Notes: generated by a model not told the origin, from the letters alone. A stretch of 64,000 bases of DNA from Flavobacterium endoglycinae (GCF_017352115.1 NZ_CP071448.1:1258501-1322500); one strand, 5' to 3'; positions 36,139 through 45,649 are shown, counted from the first letter of the stretch. Translations and numbers: made by a program.

Positions 36139-36795
36139 TTAAAGATTCATCTTTTTAGCATCTTCAACAAATTGTTTCAGACCAATATCGGTTAACGGAT
36201 GCTTCAATAATCCTTTTATTGCAGAAAGCGGACCTGTCATAACATCTGATCCTATTTTAGCGCAATTGATAATATGCATTGTGTGTCTTACCGAAGCAGA
36301 AAGTATCTGGGTTTGATAATTGTAATTATCGTAGATTTCTCTAATTTCTGAAATTAAATGCATTCCGTCTGTCGAAACATCATCTAGACGACCTAAAAAC
36401 GGAGAAACATAAGTCGCTCCTGCTTTTGCAGCAAGCAATGCCTGACCTGCAGAAAACACTAAAGTTACATTGGTGCGAATTCCTTTTGAAGAAAAATATT
36501 TGCATGCTTTTACTCCATCGCCAATCATAGGCAATTTAACCACAATCTGCGGATGCAAAGCGGCCAATTCTTCTCCTTCTCTTACCATTCCTTCAAAATC
36601 GGTTGAGATTACCTCAGCCGATACATCACCGTCAACAATATTGCAGATAGCCAGATAATGATTTAAGATGTTTTGTTTTCCGGTAATTCCTTCTTTTGCC
36701 ATTAAAGACGGATTGGTGGTTACGCCGTCTAAAACGCCTAAAGCCTGCGCTTCTTCAATATCTTGAAGATTAGCAGTATCAATAAAAAATTTCAT
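36139..36795 (-). CDS. fsa: Transaldolase (TalC/FSA-type short form)
   Basis: The 218-residue protein belongs to the short transaldolase/fructose-6-phosphate aldolase family: MKFFIDTANLQDIEEA, GVTTNPSLMAKEG and the Schiff-base Lys87 in QIVVKLPMIGDG. It moves dihydroxyacetone units in the pentose phosphate pathway and would process xylulose 5-phosphate formed by the xylA/xylB products. It lies downstream of xylA on the same strand but 439 bp away with a palindrome between, so it may have its own promoter. Whether it is a transaldolase or an F6P aldolase cannot be decided here. Confidence 0.9.
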   Translation of the reverse strand: MKFFIDTANLQDIEEAQALGVLDGVTTNPSLMAKEGITGKQNILNHYLAICNIVDGDVSAEVISTDFEGMVREGEELAALHPQIVVKLPMIGDGVKACKYFSSKGIRTNVTLVFSAGQALLAAKAGATYVSPFLGRLDDVSTDGMHLISEIREIYDNYNYQTQILSASVRHTMHIINCAKIGSDVMTGPLSAIKGLLKHPLTDIGLKQFVEDAKKMNL

Positions 36796-36835
36796 GTTTT
36801 TTGGTTTTTGGTTAAATACTATTTTGCGTAAAAAA

Positions 36836-36869
36836 AACTTTGTCGAAGTTTTAAAACTTTGACAAAGTT
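36836..36869. repeat. AACTTTGTC / GACAAAGTT palindrome
   Basis: AACTTTGTC-g-AAGTTTT (36836-36852) is followed by its inverse AAAACTT-t-GACAAAGTT (36853-36869), an almost perfect 34-bp palindrome 41 bp upstream of the transaldolase ATG. It could be a distal xylA terminator or a leader structure. The rest of the gap 36796-37234 is AT-rich with no gene seen. Confidence 0.55.
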
Positions 36870-37234
36870 CTTTAGGAGTTCTAGTGAGAAAAATGTGTAT
36901 TTTGATTGATTCTGCTCTTCAAAAAACCTTCAATAAAAAATTAACTCACTATTATTTTTTATCAAACTGGCTCAATTTTACTATTTTGAATAAAAGAAAA
37001 AGCAACTAAACCTTAAATCAATTCTCTCCATTCAAAATTGAAAACTAGGCCATTATCTCAATACACATTTCTCAATTTAATCTAAAAAGCGCTTTTTAAT
37101 AATTTATAATCTTATTTAAAAAATCTAGAGCTTTTTAGATGTTTTTATCTCACTAATATTTTATATAAACTTTATATAAACCTAACTTTTTAAAATCTTT
37201 TAGGTTCAATTGATATTCAAAAAATCTAAACCAA

Positions 37235-38560
37235 TTAAATGTATTGGTTGATGATGTTTTCAAACAATTCTTGTTTACCGCTTTGAAGATTTAATTCTCC
37301 ATTTTCGTGAGCGATGTTGTAAAGATCTTTTAAACCTAATTTTCCATCGGCGAAATCTTTACCTTTTCCAGAATCAAATGAGCTGTATCTTTCTTTTCTT
37401 AACTTCTCGTATGGAGAAGAAGAAATAATTTTATCAGCAGTCAGTAAAGCTCTTGCAAAAGTATCAGCTCCACCAATATGGGCTAAGAAAACATCTTCTA
37501 AGTCTGTAGAATTTCTTCTGATTTTAGCATCAAAATTAACTCCACCGCCTTGCAATCCGCCAGCTTTTAAGAAAACCAACATTGCTTCAGTAGTTTCCTG
37601 AATGTTATTTGGGAACTGGTCTGTATCCCATCCGTTTTGGTAATCACCTCTGTTCGCATCGATACTTCCTAACATTCCAGCTTTTGCAGCCACTTCCAAT
37701 TCGTGTTGGAACGTATGTTGTGCCAAAGTAGCGTGGTTTACCTCAATGTTGATTTTGAAGTCTTTGTCTAAACCGTATTCTTTTAAGAATCCAATTGCAG
37801 TTGCAGAGTCAAAATCGTATTGGTGTTTAGATGGCTCCATTGGTTTTGGTTCGATGAAGAAAGTTCCTTTAAAACCTTGCGCTCTTGCATAATCTCTAGC
37901 CATTGTTAAGAATTGCGCCATGTGATCTAATTCTCTTCCCATATCTGTGTTTAGTAAAGACATATAACCTTCTCTACCTCCCCAGAATACGTAGTTTTCT
38001 CCTCCTAAAGCAATTGTAGCATCCAAAGCTAGTTTTACTTGTCCTCCGGCTCTTGCCACAACATTAAAATCAGGATTTGTCGCAGCACCGTTCATAAATC
38101 TTGGATTTGAGAAACAGTTAGAAGTTCCCCAAAGCAATTTAATTCCAGATTCTGCTTTTTTCTGTTTTAAATAATCTGTAATAAAAGCCAAACGTTTTTC
38201 TGATTCTGCGAAAGTTGGTCCTTCGTTAATTAAATCGTAATCGTGGAAACAGAAATAATCGAATCCCATTTTGCTGATGAATTCAAAAGCAGCATCCGCT
38301 TTATCTTTTGCTGCCTGATACGGATCTGATGATGCATCCCAAGCAAAATTTTGAGTTCCAGGCCCGAACGGATCGCTCCCTTGTCCGCAGAATGTATGCC
38401 AGTAAGCAATCGCAAATTTAAAGTGCTCACGCATTGTTTTTCCAGCTACAACTTGGTCTGGATTGTAATATTTAAACGCCAAAGGATTATCAGATTCTTT
38501 TCCTTCAAACTTAATTTGGCCAATACCTTTGTAGTATTCTTTATCTCCTAAAACTATCAT
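37235..38560 (-). CDS. xylA: Xylose isomerase
   Basis: The 441-residue protein matches class II xylose isomerase along its length: [18 protein letters not shown], the catalytic His in [30 protein letters not shown], the metal-site [36 protein letters not shown] and [20 protein letters not shown]. It converts D-xylose to D-xylulose in the cytoplasm. It starts 7 bp after xylB stops, and both follow the GntR regulator gene on the minus strand. Confidence 0.98.
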   Translation of the reverse strand: MIVLGDKEYYKGIGQIKFEGKESDNPLAFKYYNPDQVVAGKTMREHFKFAIAYWHTFCGQGSDPFGPGTQNFAWDASSDPYQAAKDKADAAFEFISKMGFDYFCFHDYDLINEGPTFAESEKRLAFITDYLKQKKAESGIKLLWGTSNCFSNPRFMNGAATNPDFNVVARAGGQVKLALDATIALGGENYVFWGGREGYMSLLNTDMGRELDHMAQFLTMARDYARAQGFKGTFFIEPKPMEPSKHQYDFDSATAIGFLKEYGLDKDFKINIEVNHATLAQHTFQHELEVAAKAGMLGSIDANRGDYQNGWDTDQFPNNIQETTEAMLVFLKAGGLQGGGVNFDAKIRRNSTDLEDVFLAHIGGADTFARALLTADKIISSSPYEKLRKERYSSFDSGKGKDFADGKLGLKDLYNIAHENGELNLQSGKQELFENIINQYI

Positions 38561-38567
38561 TTGTTTT

Positions 38568-40049
38568 TTATTTAGTTGTTAATATTAATTCTAATTCTTG
38601 TTTCCATTTTTTATAAGCCACTTCATAAGGCTCTTTATTGTGCAGTGGCAAAAACGTCATTACGTGGTCATTATCACTTACATTAGCTCCAAATTTACTG
38701 TAATCGCCGTCTTTCAAACCAACCGCTCTAGCTGCTCCAACCGCTCCCGTTGTATTGTAAATTTCGATTTCGTGGCCAATTAAAGTTGCTACAGTATTGG
38801 AGAAAATCTCCGAACGGAAAAGATTATCATTTCCTGCTCTAATTACATTAATTGTGGCATTATCATCTTTTAGACACTCCATTCCGTACACAAAAGAAAA
38901 AGCAATTCCTTCAAGAGAAGCTCTAAATAAATGCGCACTGTTATGAATGTTCAAATTCAGATTTAAGAAATGTGTCCCAATCGTTTTGTTATTAAACATA
39001 CGCTCTGCCCCATTCCCAAATGGAATAACGACAAGGCCTTCAGATCCAATCTCCACATTCGAAGCCTTTTCATTCATTGCCTCATAGCTTTCGTTGCCCA
39101 TATTATTGCGAAGCCATCTGTACTGAATTCCCGCTCCGTTAATATTTAAAAGTTTACCAACTCTTGGCGTTTCTAATTCGTAGTTTACGTGAACAAAGTT
39201 GTTTACTCTCGTGCTTTTTCCAGACGACATTTCGCTAACGGCATAAAAAACACCAGATGTCCCGCCTGTCGCGGCAACCTCTCCAGGATTCAGCACATTT
39301 AATGATAAAGCATTATTAGGCTGATCCCCTGCCCTATACACAATCGGAATTCCAACAGGAAGACCAGATTCTTGAGAAGCTTTTTCAGTCACAACACCTT
39401 GATTGGTAAAATTTTCTACAATTTTTGGCGTCAAAGAGCTATCAATTCCATAATAGTCCAAAAGCCAATCGGCTACTTTATTTTCTTTATAATCCCAAAG
39501 CATTCCTTCAGACAAACCATTTTTGGTTGTCGTTACTTCGCCAGTTAATTTCAAAGCGATATAATCTCCCGGAAGCATGTATTTGTCAATTTTGCTATAC
39601 AGCTGAGGTTCGTTTTCTTTCACCCATTTTAGTTTTGAAGCGGTGAAATTTCCAGGCGAATTCAATAAATGCATCATGCATTTTTCTTCTCCAATTTCTG
39701 CAAAAGCTTTATTCCCAATTTCAACCGCACGGCTATCGCACCAGATAATTGAATTTCGCAACGGAGTACCTTGTTGATCCACAATTACCAATCCGTGCAT
39801 TTGGTACGAAATACCAATTCCCTGAATTTTAGAAGCATCGATATTCGATTCTTTAATTGCCCTTTTTGTTGCCGTACAAATGTGCTGCCACCAAATTTCT
39901 GGATCCTGTTCTGCCCAATCTGGGTGAATGGAAAGGATTTCCATTTCGTTTTGAGGCTCATTCAAAACAATGATTTTTTTGCCTGTTTCTGCTTCTACCA
40001 AGGCTGCCTTGACAGAAGAACTTCCAATATCATAACCGATATAATACAT
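38568..40049 (-). CDS. xylB: Xylulokinase
   Basis: The 493-residue FGGY-family kinase begins [19 protein letters not shown], the phosphate-1 loop, and has [16 protein letters not shown], the catalytic-region [27 protein letters not shown] and a late [18 protein letters not shown]. It phosphorylates D-xylulose to xylulose 5-phosphate. It lies 3 bp after the GntR gene and 7 bp before xylA, so regulator, kinase and isomerase form one operon. Confidence 0.96.
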   Translation of the reverse strand: MYYIGYDIGSSSVKAALVEAETGKKIIVLNEPQNEMEILSIHPDWAEQDPEIWWQHICTATKRAIKESNIDASKIQGIGISYQMHGLVIVDQQGTPLRNSIIWCDSRAVEIGNKAFAEIGEEKCMMHLLNSPGNFTASKLKWVKENEPQLYSKIDKYMLPGDYIALKLTGEVTTTKNGLSEGMLWDYKENKVADWLLDYYGIDSSLTPKIVENFTNQGVVTEKASQESGLPVGIPIVYRAGDQPNNALSLNVLNPGEVAATGGTSGVFYAVSEMSSGKSTRVNNFVHVNYELETPRVGKLLNINGAGIQYRWLRNNMGNESYEAMNEKASNVEIGSEGLVVIPFGNGAERMFNNKTIGTHFLNLNLNIHNSAHLFRASLEGIAFSFVYGMECLKDDNATINVIRAGNDNLFRSEIFSNTVATLIGHEIEIYNTTGAVGAARAVGLKDGDYSKFGANVSDNDHVMTFLPLHNKEPYEVAYKKWKQELELILTTK

Positions 40050-40052
40050 AAC

Positions 40053-41060
40053 TTACAATGATTCTCTTATTATTAATTTTGTCGGCACATAACATTTCGT
40101 TTCTTCGTCATGCGTAATAAATGCCGCTGCTTTGGTTCCTAGTTCTTTGAAGTCAGTCGAAACAACTGAAATCCCTTTGTATATAAATTTCTTCATTGGC
40201 GTTTCATTGTACGAAAGAAAACCAACATCTTTTCCGGGTTCAAAATCCTTTTCTTTACATTGCTCTAAAAAGTGTCCCAAAATCCTGTCGCTTACACTGA
40301 TATAGGCAATTCCTTTCTCAATATTGAACTTTTTCGGATCTGTGATAATGTCGTATTGAAAACCAAAATCAGCACAGAATTTCTTAAAAAATTCTACCGT
40401 TTCCCAAGGGTGATTCGTAAAATCCGGATATACAAAATCTATTTTTTTATACTTTTTAAACAAATCAACCGCTTCTTTTAAAGCATCATAAAAGGCTTTT
40501 CCGAAATCCTGAAAAACATAATTATTGGCTTTGTCAGCCCTAATATTCCAGTCAATCAAAAGCAATTTATCCTTTGAAATTGCGGACAAAGCTGGCGTAA
40601 TATCCTTATGGTCAAAATTCATCACCACATATTTGTAATACTTCCCGATTCCGTTATTAATGATTGTTTTAAAAACATCAATATTATAATGGTGAAACTG
40701 CACATCAATAATCACATTATCTGGCAGATTATTCACAACCGAATGATACAAAACCTCTTTGTAAGCCTTAAACGTATCCAAAACCAAAAGCACTTTTCTA
40801 GTTTCGCCAGCTACATAATAGCCTTTGTTCGGCACAGAATCGATTACTTTTTGATCTTTTAAAATCGAATACGCCTTAAAAACCGTGTCTCTCGAAAGCT
40901 GATATGTTTTGCAGATCACATTTACAGACGGAAGCAAGTCTCCCTTTTGCAAAATATTCTCCGCAATCGCATTGGTAATCCCGTCAACCAGCTGCTGATA
41001 CTTCGGAATATCACTTTCGTGATTGATTATAAATTCAAATTTTTCTTCTTCTTTTAGCAT
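40053..41060 (-). CDS. GntR-family regulator of xylose genes (XylR-like)
   Basis: The 335-residue protein has a GntR winged helix at about 15-80 (IPKYQQLVDGITNAIAENIL, SRDTVFKAYSILKDQKVID, PNKGYYVAG) and a periplasmic-binding-protein-like effector domain over the remainder. As the first gene of the xylB-xylA operon it is the expected local regulator, with xylose or xylulose as a plausible ligand. Immediately upstream of the ATG lie two tandem copies of a 10-bp word (41062-41081), flanked by AGCATA/TATGCT, which suggests autoregulation. Repressor or activator mode is not evident. Confidence 0.88.
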   Translation of the reverse strand: MLKEEEKFEFIINHESDIPKYQQLVDGITNAIAENILQKGDLLPSVNVICKTYQLSRDTVFKAYSILKDQKVIDSVPNKGYYVAGETRKVLLVLDTFKAYKEVLYHSVVNNLPDNVIIDVQFHHYNIDVFKTIINNGIGKYYKYVVMNFDHKDITPALSAISKDKLLLIDWNIRADKANNYVFQDFGKAFYDALKEAVDLFKKYKKIDFVYPDFTNHPWETVEFFKKFCADFGFQYDIITDPKKFNIEKGIAYISVSDRILGHFLEQCKEKDFEPGKDVGFLSYNETPMKKFIYKGISVVSTDFKELGTKAAAFITHDEETKCYVPTKLIIRESL

Positions 41061-41087
41061 ACCGTTCTGTTCCGTTCTGTTATGCTA
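41056..41087 (-). promoter_or_regulatory. Candidate operator of the GntR-xylB-xylA operon
   Basis: Two adjacent copies of CCGTTCTGTT (41062-41071 and 41072-41081) lie just upstream of the regulator ATG (41058-41060). They are bracketed by AGCATA and TATGCT, an inverted pair that includes the start codon. The site occupies the ribosome-binding position, so a bound regulator would block the gene start. Confidence 0.5.
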
Positions 41088-41167
41088 AAGTAGCTAAAAA
41101 TCTTTTACAAAAAATTATTTTTAAGTTTAAAATTGTTATTTTTTAAATGTGTTAATCTTTATAATTT

Positions 41168-41277
41168 GGGCGTGCCCCGCCGAAAAAAGCGGGTCGGGCT
41201 ATCCGCTACAAGTCCTCGTCTCGTCAAAAGACGAGACTGTGGGCTTTTCACTTCTATCCCTCACGCAAAACGGTTTC
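41168..41277. repeat. Structured GC-rich intergenic element (GGGCGTGCCCC...CCCTCACGC)
   Basis: The element begins GGGCGTGCCCCGC and ends CTATCCCTCACGC. It contains CCCGC/GCGGG around CGAAAAAA and a perfect hairpin GTCTCGTC-AAAA-GACGAGAC (41218-41237). Its GC content stands out from the AT-rich surroundings. I recall similar elements with variable central hairpins in other flavobacterial genomes. It lies in the 693-bp gap 41061-41753, which otherwise holds repeats and no gene. Confidence 0.65.
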
Positions 41278-41445
41278 ATGAGAGATGACGGAACATTATT
41301 TTTTCAAAAACTTAGCAATATAATTTAATCGTAAAGTTTGCAAAGTTTATGTTAAGAACGCAAAGAGTTTCGCCACAGTTTTTGTCATTTAGACGTAAGT
41401 ATAAATCTTTGCAAGTAACTCCACGAAGATTCTTAACAATATTAA

Positions 41446-41527
41446 AAACATAGCCCAAGGTTTCAACCTTGGAGACACAGCAAATGGAATACATTGCGTA
41501 CCCAAGGTTGAAACCTTGGGCTATGTT
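41446..41527. repeat. Second copy of the GCCCAAGG double palindrome, inverted relative to 21075-21158
   Basis: The ends are AAACATAGCCCAAGG and CCTTGGGCTATGTT, each carrying a CCCAAGG-CCTTGGG type hairpin (the left one ends CCTTGGAG). The asymmetrical centre (CATTGCGTACCC) is the reverse complement of the centre at 21101-21112 (GGGTACGCAATG), showing opposite orientation. GTTAAGAA (near 41350) and TTCTTAAC (near 41430) form a further inverted pair just upstream. Confidence 0.75.
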
Positions 41528-41710
41528 CAAATAGATGTTTGCACCTCTTAGTTTGTCATTTCAATCGAATGGAAACCTAGTAATAGTGACACATGAAGCA
41601 AAACACAATAGAAACTCCGTACAGAATTTCAATGATCTTTGTAGAATCCCGCGTAAAATCTCTCCTTCAGTAGAGTTAACAAACGCAACGTAAAGAAATA
41701 AACTTCAAAC

Positions 41711-41722
41711 ACAACCGATTGT
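41711..41722. promoter_or_regulatory. LacI-type operator, site C
   Basis: ACAACCGATTGT is a CG-centred palindrome matching the sites at 44373, 44451 and 50167. It lies 32 bp after the stop of the GH43 gene at 41754 and about 650 bp upstream of the GntR start, so its target gene is not clear. Confidence 0.5.
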
Positions 41723-41753
41723 ATTTTTTATGAAATTTTTTTACAAAAAAAAC

Positions 41754-42788
41754 TTAATCGATTAATCTTCTTATCCCGTAAGGATCAATTGTGATAATTG
41801 AACCGTCTTTTAAATAATCGATTTTGGTTACTTTCATGCTTCTCAAATGCGTAACGCCTTTTGATAAACTTGAATCGTGGTAAAATAAATACCATTCTCC
41901 ATCTACTTCGCAGATCGAATGATGTGAGGTCCAGCCCACAACCGGATTTAAAATTCTTCCTTGATATGTAAACGGTCCGTACGGATTGTCGCCAATCGCG
42001 TAACAGATAAAATGTGTGTCTCCTGTAGAATACGAGAAATAGTATTTCCCATTATACTTATGAACCCATGAAGCTTCAAAAAAACGGCGATCGTTATCAC
42101 CCGCAAGGATTTCATTTCCATTTTCATCCAAAATTTTAATTTCTTTCGGCTCTTCTGCAAATTCCAGCATATCATCTCTAAGCAAAGCCACAATTGGCCC
42201 CAAGGCTTTTTCTTCTGCCAAAGGTTCTTCATTATTTTGATCGTATTTATTATTTCTGTACTTCTGAAGCTGTCCGCCCCAAATGCCGCCAAAATAGATG
42301 TAATGCTTTCCATCTTCATCTTCAAAAACAGCCGGATCAATACTATAACTACCCTTTATCGCTTCTTTTTCGGGAATAAAAGGCCCGACAGGCGAATCTG
42401 ATATGGCAACTCCAATCTGGAATATTCCATCGGCGCGTTTGGCAGGGAAATACAAATAATATTTTCCATTTTTATAGGCTGCATCTGGTGCCCACATTTG
42501 TTTTTCGGCCCAGGCCACATCGTCTACATGCAAGGCTACTCCGTTATCAACTGCTTCTGATGAGATGTCGTCCATAGAAAAAACGTGATAATCTTCCATC
42601 CCGAAATGATCTCCATTGTCATTAAATGGAATTCCAGCATCGATGTCGTGCGACGGATAAATATAAATTTTACCATTGAATACATGCGCCGAAGGATCGG
42701 CTGTATAAATATGTGATACTAAAGGCTTTGAAATCGCCAGTTCATTAATCTGCTCAAAATTAATGTGTTCAATGCTGTCTTCAGGCAT
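41754..42788 (-). CDS. Cytoplasmic GH43 beta-xylosidase-type glycosidase
   Basis: The 344-residue protein has no signal peptide, unlike the other GH43 genes here, and so acts in the cytoplasm on imported oligosaccharides. The GH43 acids are Asp31 (TADPSAHVF), Asp151 (SIDPAVFED) and Glu238 (FFEASWVHK). The pattern is that of subfamily 1, which holds beta-xylosidases of gut and soil Bacteroidota. It follows the GPH transporter by 21 bp, so import and hydrolysis of xylo-oligosaccharides are coupled. The stop codon lies within a TTAATCGATTAA palindrome, probably by chance. Confidence 0.9.
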   Translation of the reverse strand: MPEDSIEHINFEQINELAISKPLVSHIYTADPSAHVFNGKIYIYPSHDIDAGIPFNDNGDHFGMEDYHVFSMDDISSEAVDNGVALHVDDVAWAEKQMWAPDAAYKNGKYYLYFPAKRADGIFQIGVAISDSPVGPFIPEKEAIKGSYSIDPAVFEDEDGKHYIYFGGIWGGQLQKYRNNKYDQNNEEPLAEEKALGPIVALLRDDMLEFAEEPKEIKILDENGNEILAGDNDRRFFEASWVHKYNGKYYFSYSTGDTHFICYAIGDNPYGPFTYQGRILNPVVGWTSHHSICEVDGEWYLFYHDSSLSKGVTHLRSMKVTKIDYLKDGSIITIDPYGIRRLID

Positions 42789-42809
42789 AGTGATATTTTG
42801 TTTAAAAAA

Positions 42810-44243
42810 TTAAGTTCTTCTTTCTTTTAGTTCTGTTTCAATCTGCACTTCCATTTCTTTATTGATTTTATAGAAAAACAGCAATCCAGCTCCGATTAAA
42901 AAAGGGATTGCAGGGAAAATACTCACTAATAATTTGATTCCGTTTATAGCTGTTTCTGATTGCTGAGAAGTATTTGGAACATAATGGAAATACCCTAAAA
43001 ATAATGTCGTTAAAGCTCCTCCAATACTTAATCCTGTTTTTAGCCCAACCATCATCGCAGAGAAAATTATTGCCGTGGCACGACGGTTATTCAGCCACTC
43101 TGAATAATCAGCCACATCAGCAATCATTGCCCAAAGAATCGGGATGGTGATTCCGTAGAAAAATCCATGTAAAATTTGAGAGAGAAATATCAATCCGATA
43201 GATGTGGATGGGAAAAAGTAAAAAGCAATAATAAACAGGGTTGAAATAAACAGAAATAGTCCAAAAACATTTCGTTTCCCGTATTTATCGGCTAAATTTT
43301 TAGATAAGGTAATCCCGACAATCATAAAGATAATGCCGCCTGCATTGAATAAACCAAAACCTGCAGAAACAGGATCGTTGCCAAAATGATTCAACCCGAT
43401 TGTAGTTAGAAAATCCAGAATAGGCTGAATAAAAGCTGTCAGCTGTTCTTTATTGACGTAGTTTTCGAAATAATACACATACGAACCGCCTTTCATTGCT
43501 AATGTTACAAAAACCAAAGTGGTGAGCGTAAGCATAATGATCCAAGGTCTGTTTTTGATTAAATCGCTTAAATCTTCTTTAACGCTTGATTTTTGTTCTG
43601 GTTTCGGAATGATTCTTTCTTTTGTGGTTAAAAAAGTAATCAAAAGCATGATCGTTCCAATAATTGCCAAAGCGGTCATTACTTTTTCGATTCCGACTGC
43701 TTTATCGCCATTACCAGCACTTTTAATAATTCCGAGCATGAAAACCTGAACAAAAAATTGGGCAAACATAACGGCCACAAAACGGTATGATGACATACTG
43801 TTTCGTTCTTTCATATCGCCTGTAATTACGCCGCTTAAAGCAGAATACGGCAGGTTGTTTCCAGCATAAAAAAGCAATAATAAAGTATAGGTTACAACGG
43901 CATAAATTACTTTTCCTTTATACGAGAAATCAGGAGTAGAAAATGCTAATAAAGCCACCACTCCAAGCGGAATCGCAGTTATTAAAATCCATGGCCTGAA
44001 TTTTCCCCATTTAGTACTCGTTCTGTCTGCCAAAACCCCAATAATAGGATTAAAAATAAAGGCCGCAATCAAACCCACGATCAGCATAATGATTGAAGAA
44101 TCGGTTGGCGATAAGCCGTAAATATCGGTATAAAAATACGCCAGATACGTCATCAAAGTCTGAAAAACCAAATTAGCAGCCAAGTCTCCTAAGCTGTATC
44201 CAATTTTTTCTTTGATGGATAGTTTTTGTGAAATGTTAGTCAT
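42810..44243 (-). CDS. GPH-family sugar:cation symporter (xyloside transporter)
   Basis: The 477-residue protein has about 12 membrane helices and starts SIKEKIGYSLGDLAANLVFQ, the usual start of the glycoside-pentoside-hexuronide (MelB/XynB) family, with GVLADRTSTKWGKFRPWIL after helix 2. These symporters import glycosides with H+ or Na+. Between GH10 and the cytoplasmic GH43, it is the expected importer of xylo-oligosaccharides. The 254-bp upstream gap carries a promoter and two LacI-type operators, so it probably heads a transporter-GH43 unit. Confidence 0.93.
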   Translation of the reverse strand: MTNISQKLSIKEKIGYSLGDLAANLVFQTLMTYLAYFYTDIYGLSPTDSSIIMLIVGLIAAFIFNPIIGVLADRTSTKWGKFRPWILITAIPLGVVALLAFSTPDFSYKGKVIYAVVTYTLLLLFYAGNNLPYSALSGVITGDMKERNSMSSYRFVAVMFAQFFVQVFMLGIIKSAGNGDKAVGIEKVMTALAIIGTIMLLITFLTTKERIIPKPEQKSSVKEDLSDLIKNRPWIIMLTLTTLVFVTLAMKGGSYVYYFENYVNKEQLTAFIQPILDFLTTIGLNHFGNDPVSAGFGLFNAGGIIFMIVGITLSKNLADKYGKRNVFGLFLFISTLFIIAFYFFPSTSIGLIFLSQILHGFFYGITIPILWAMIADVADYSEWLNNRRATAIIFSAMMVGLKTGLSIGGALTTLFLGYFHYVPNTSQQSETAINGIKLLVSIFPAIPFLIGAGLLFFYKINKEMEVQIETELKERRT

Positions 44244-44372
44244 TCGTGGTTTTTGTGGTTAGTTAGTTCTATCCTGTAAAGTTTTAAAAACCTTTCAGGT
44301 TTCCTATTTGTTTCAACTACTCTTCTTATCCGAAAGGTTTTTTAACCCCTTTAGAGATGAATTCAAATCAAA

Positions 44373-44384
44373 ACAATCGGTTGT
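44373..44384. promoter_or_regulatory. LacI-type operator, site A
   Basis: ACAATCGGTTGT is a CG-centred palindrome with one G:T mismatch. On the minus strand it begins one base after the -7-like box TAATTTTA, covering the expected start of transcription of the transporter operon. Confidence 0.75.
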
Positions 44385-44385
44385 G

Positions 44386-44416
44386 TAAAATTAGACAAAA
44401 AAACATATTATCCAAA
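44386..44416 (-). promoter_or_regulatory. Promoter of the transporter-GH43 operon
   Basis: On the minus strand TTTG (44416-44413) is followed after 19 nt by TAATTTTA (44393-44386), close to the TTTG-N19-TAnnTTTG consensus. Operator A follows after one base. The transporter ATG lies about 140 nt downstream. Confidence 0.65.
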
Positions 44417-44450
44417 TTTAGTTTACTTTATTTGCTTTATTTTTAATTTC

Positions 44451-44462
44451 ACAATCGATTGT
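44451..44462. promoter_or_regulatory. LacI-type operator, site B
   Basis: ACAATCGATTGT is a perfect 12-bp palindrome with a CG centre. Its centre is 78 bp from that of site A, a spacing compatible with DNA looping between the two, and it is 35 bp after the GH10 stop. Confidence 0.7.
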
Positions 44463-44497
44463 AAATAAATTCATCAAAACTTAAACTATTTTAGTAT

Positions 44498-45607
44498 TTA
44501 TTCTTTAGTTTCTTTCAGTTTTAAAACGCTGTCGTAAGCCTTTTTATGTTTTAAATGGGCATCAAAAGGCAGCGGATAATTGGTTCTTCCTTTTATCGGC
44601 CAGTCGTTTAACCAAGATTGTCCGTCGTGAACGCCCCAAAAAGTAACTCTGCTGATTTTATCTTTGTGTTTCAAAAATAATTTAAAAATTGAAGCATAAC
44701 GCTCTGCAAGTTTGTTTTGAATAGAGTCTGGTAATGCTTTTGGATACGGATTCATTTTTTCGCTTCCTTCAAATTTCTGATTTACGTCTGCTCCTTTTAA
44801 GTCCCACGGATTAGGCAATACGGTAATATCTAATTCTGTAAACGCTACTTTAATTCCTAAAGCTGAATATTCTAAAATACTTTTTTCAATTTCTTCTATC
44901 GACGGACTTCCCAATCTCCAATGCCCTTGAATCCCAACTCCGTCCACTTTTCCGCCTTCCGCTTTTATTTTTTTGATTAAAGCAATAGCTCCTGCTCTTT
45001 TAGCCGGTTCTTCGATATTATAATCGTTATAATACAATGCTGCTTTAGGATCTGCTTTGGCTGCCAATTTAAAAGCATCAACCAAATACTTTTCTCCAAG
45101 TGTTTTCAAAAAAACCGACTGTCTCAAAGTACCATCTTCGTTTAAAGCTTCATTTACCACATCCCAAGAACCAATTCGCCCTTTGTATTTGGAAACAACT
45201 GTAGTGATATGGTCCTGCATAAAAGCTTTCATTTCTGTACTATCAGCAATTTTCTCCATCCAAGGCGCCAATTGACTGTGCCAAATTAAAGTGTGTCCGT
45301 GAACAAACATTTTATTCTTTTCTCCATACGCCACAAATTTATCCGATAATGTAAAATCGTATTTGTCTTTCTGCGGATGAACATACATAGATTTCATAAT
45401 ATTCTCAGCCGTAATGGCGTTGAACTCTTTTCGAATCAGCGAATCTTCTTTCGGATTTTTTTCATTAATCTGATTTAGATCTAACGCAGTACCTATATAA
45501 AAATCTTTTTTAAAAGCATCTTTTAAAGTAAGTGGGTCTTTCTGCGATGTACAGCCTATAGTCAGCAGAGTCGTGACGGCAAATAAGCATGGTTTAATGA
45601 ACTTCAT
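44498..45607 (-). CDS. GH10 endo-beta-1,4-xylanase lipoprotein
   Basis: The start MKFIKPCLFAVTTLLTIGC is a lipoprotein signal. The 369-residue protein is a single GH10 barrel: NAITAENIMKSMYVHP, VHGHTLIWHSQLAPWM, acid/base Glu153 in WDVVNEALNEDG and nucleophile Glu258 in AFTELDITVLP. It has no binding module and no type IX C-terminal domain. Anchored in the periplasm or outer membrane, it would cut xylan or xylo-oligosaccharides to short products. It starts 42 bp after uxuA stops and precedes the transporter, with operators between. Confidence 0.95.
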   Translation of the reverse strand: MKFIKPCLFAVTTLLTIGCTSQKDPLTLKDAFKKDFYIGTALDLNQINEKNPKEDSLIRKEFNAITAENIMKSMYVHPQKDKYDFTLSDKFVAYGEKNKMFVHGHTLIWHSQLAPWMEKIADSTEMKAFMQDHITTVVSKYKGRIGSWDVVNEALNEDGTLRQSVFLKTLGEKYLVDAFKLAAKADPKAALYYNDYNIEEPAKRAGAIALIKKIKAEGGKVDGVGIQGHWRLGSPSIEEIEKSILEYSALGIKVAFTELDITVLPNPWDLKGADVNQKFEGSEKMNPYPKALPDSIQNKLAERYASIFKLFLKHKDKISRVTFWGVHDGQSWLNDWPIKGRTNYPLPFDAHLKHKKAYDSVLKLKETKE

Positions 45608-45649
45608 ATATTTTGGTTTAATAGTTATATAGTTTTGTTGTAGAATAAA

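Noticed and set aside
41312..41530. Open frame of 72 codons in the GntR-GH43 gap
   Set aside because: It is encoded almost wholly by the GCCCAAGG palindrome and adjoining decayed repeats.
41754..41765. TTAATCGATTAA palindrome at the GH43 stop as a fifth LacI operator
   Set aside because: It has the CG centre but lacks the CAA/TTG outer bases shared by the four sites, and it is explained by the coding sequence of the last residues plus the stop.
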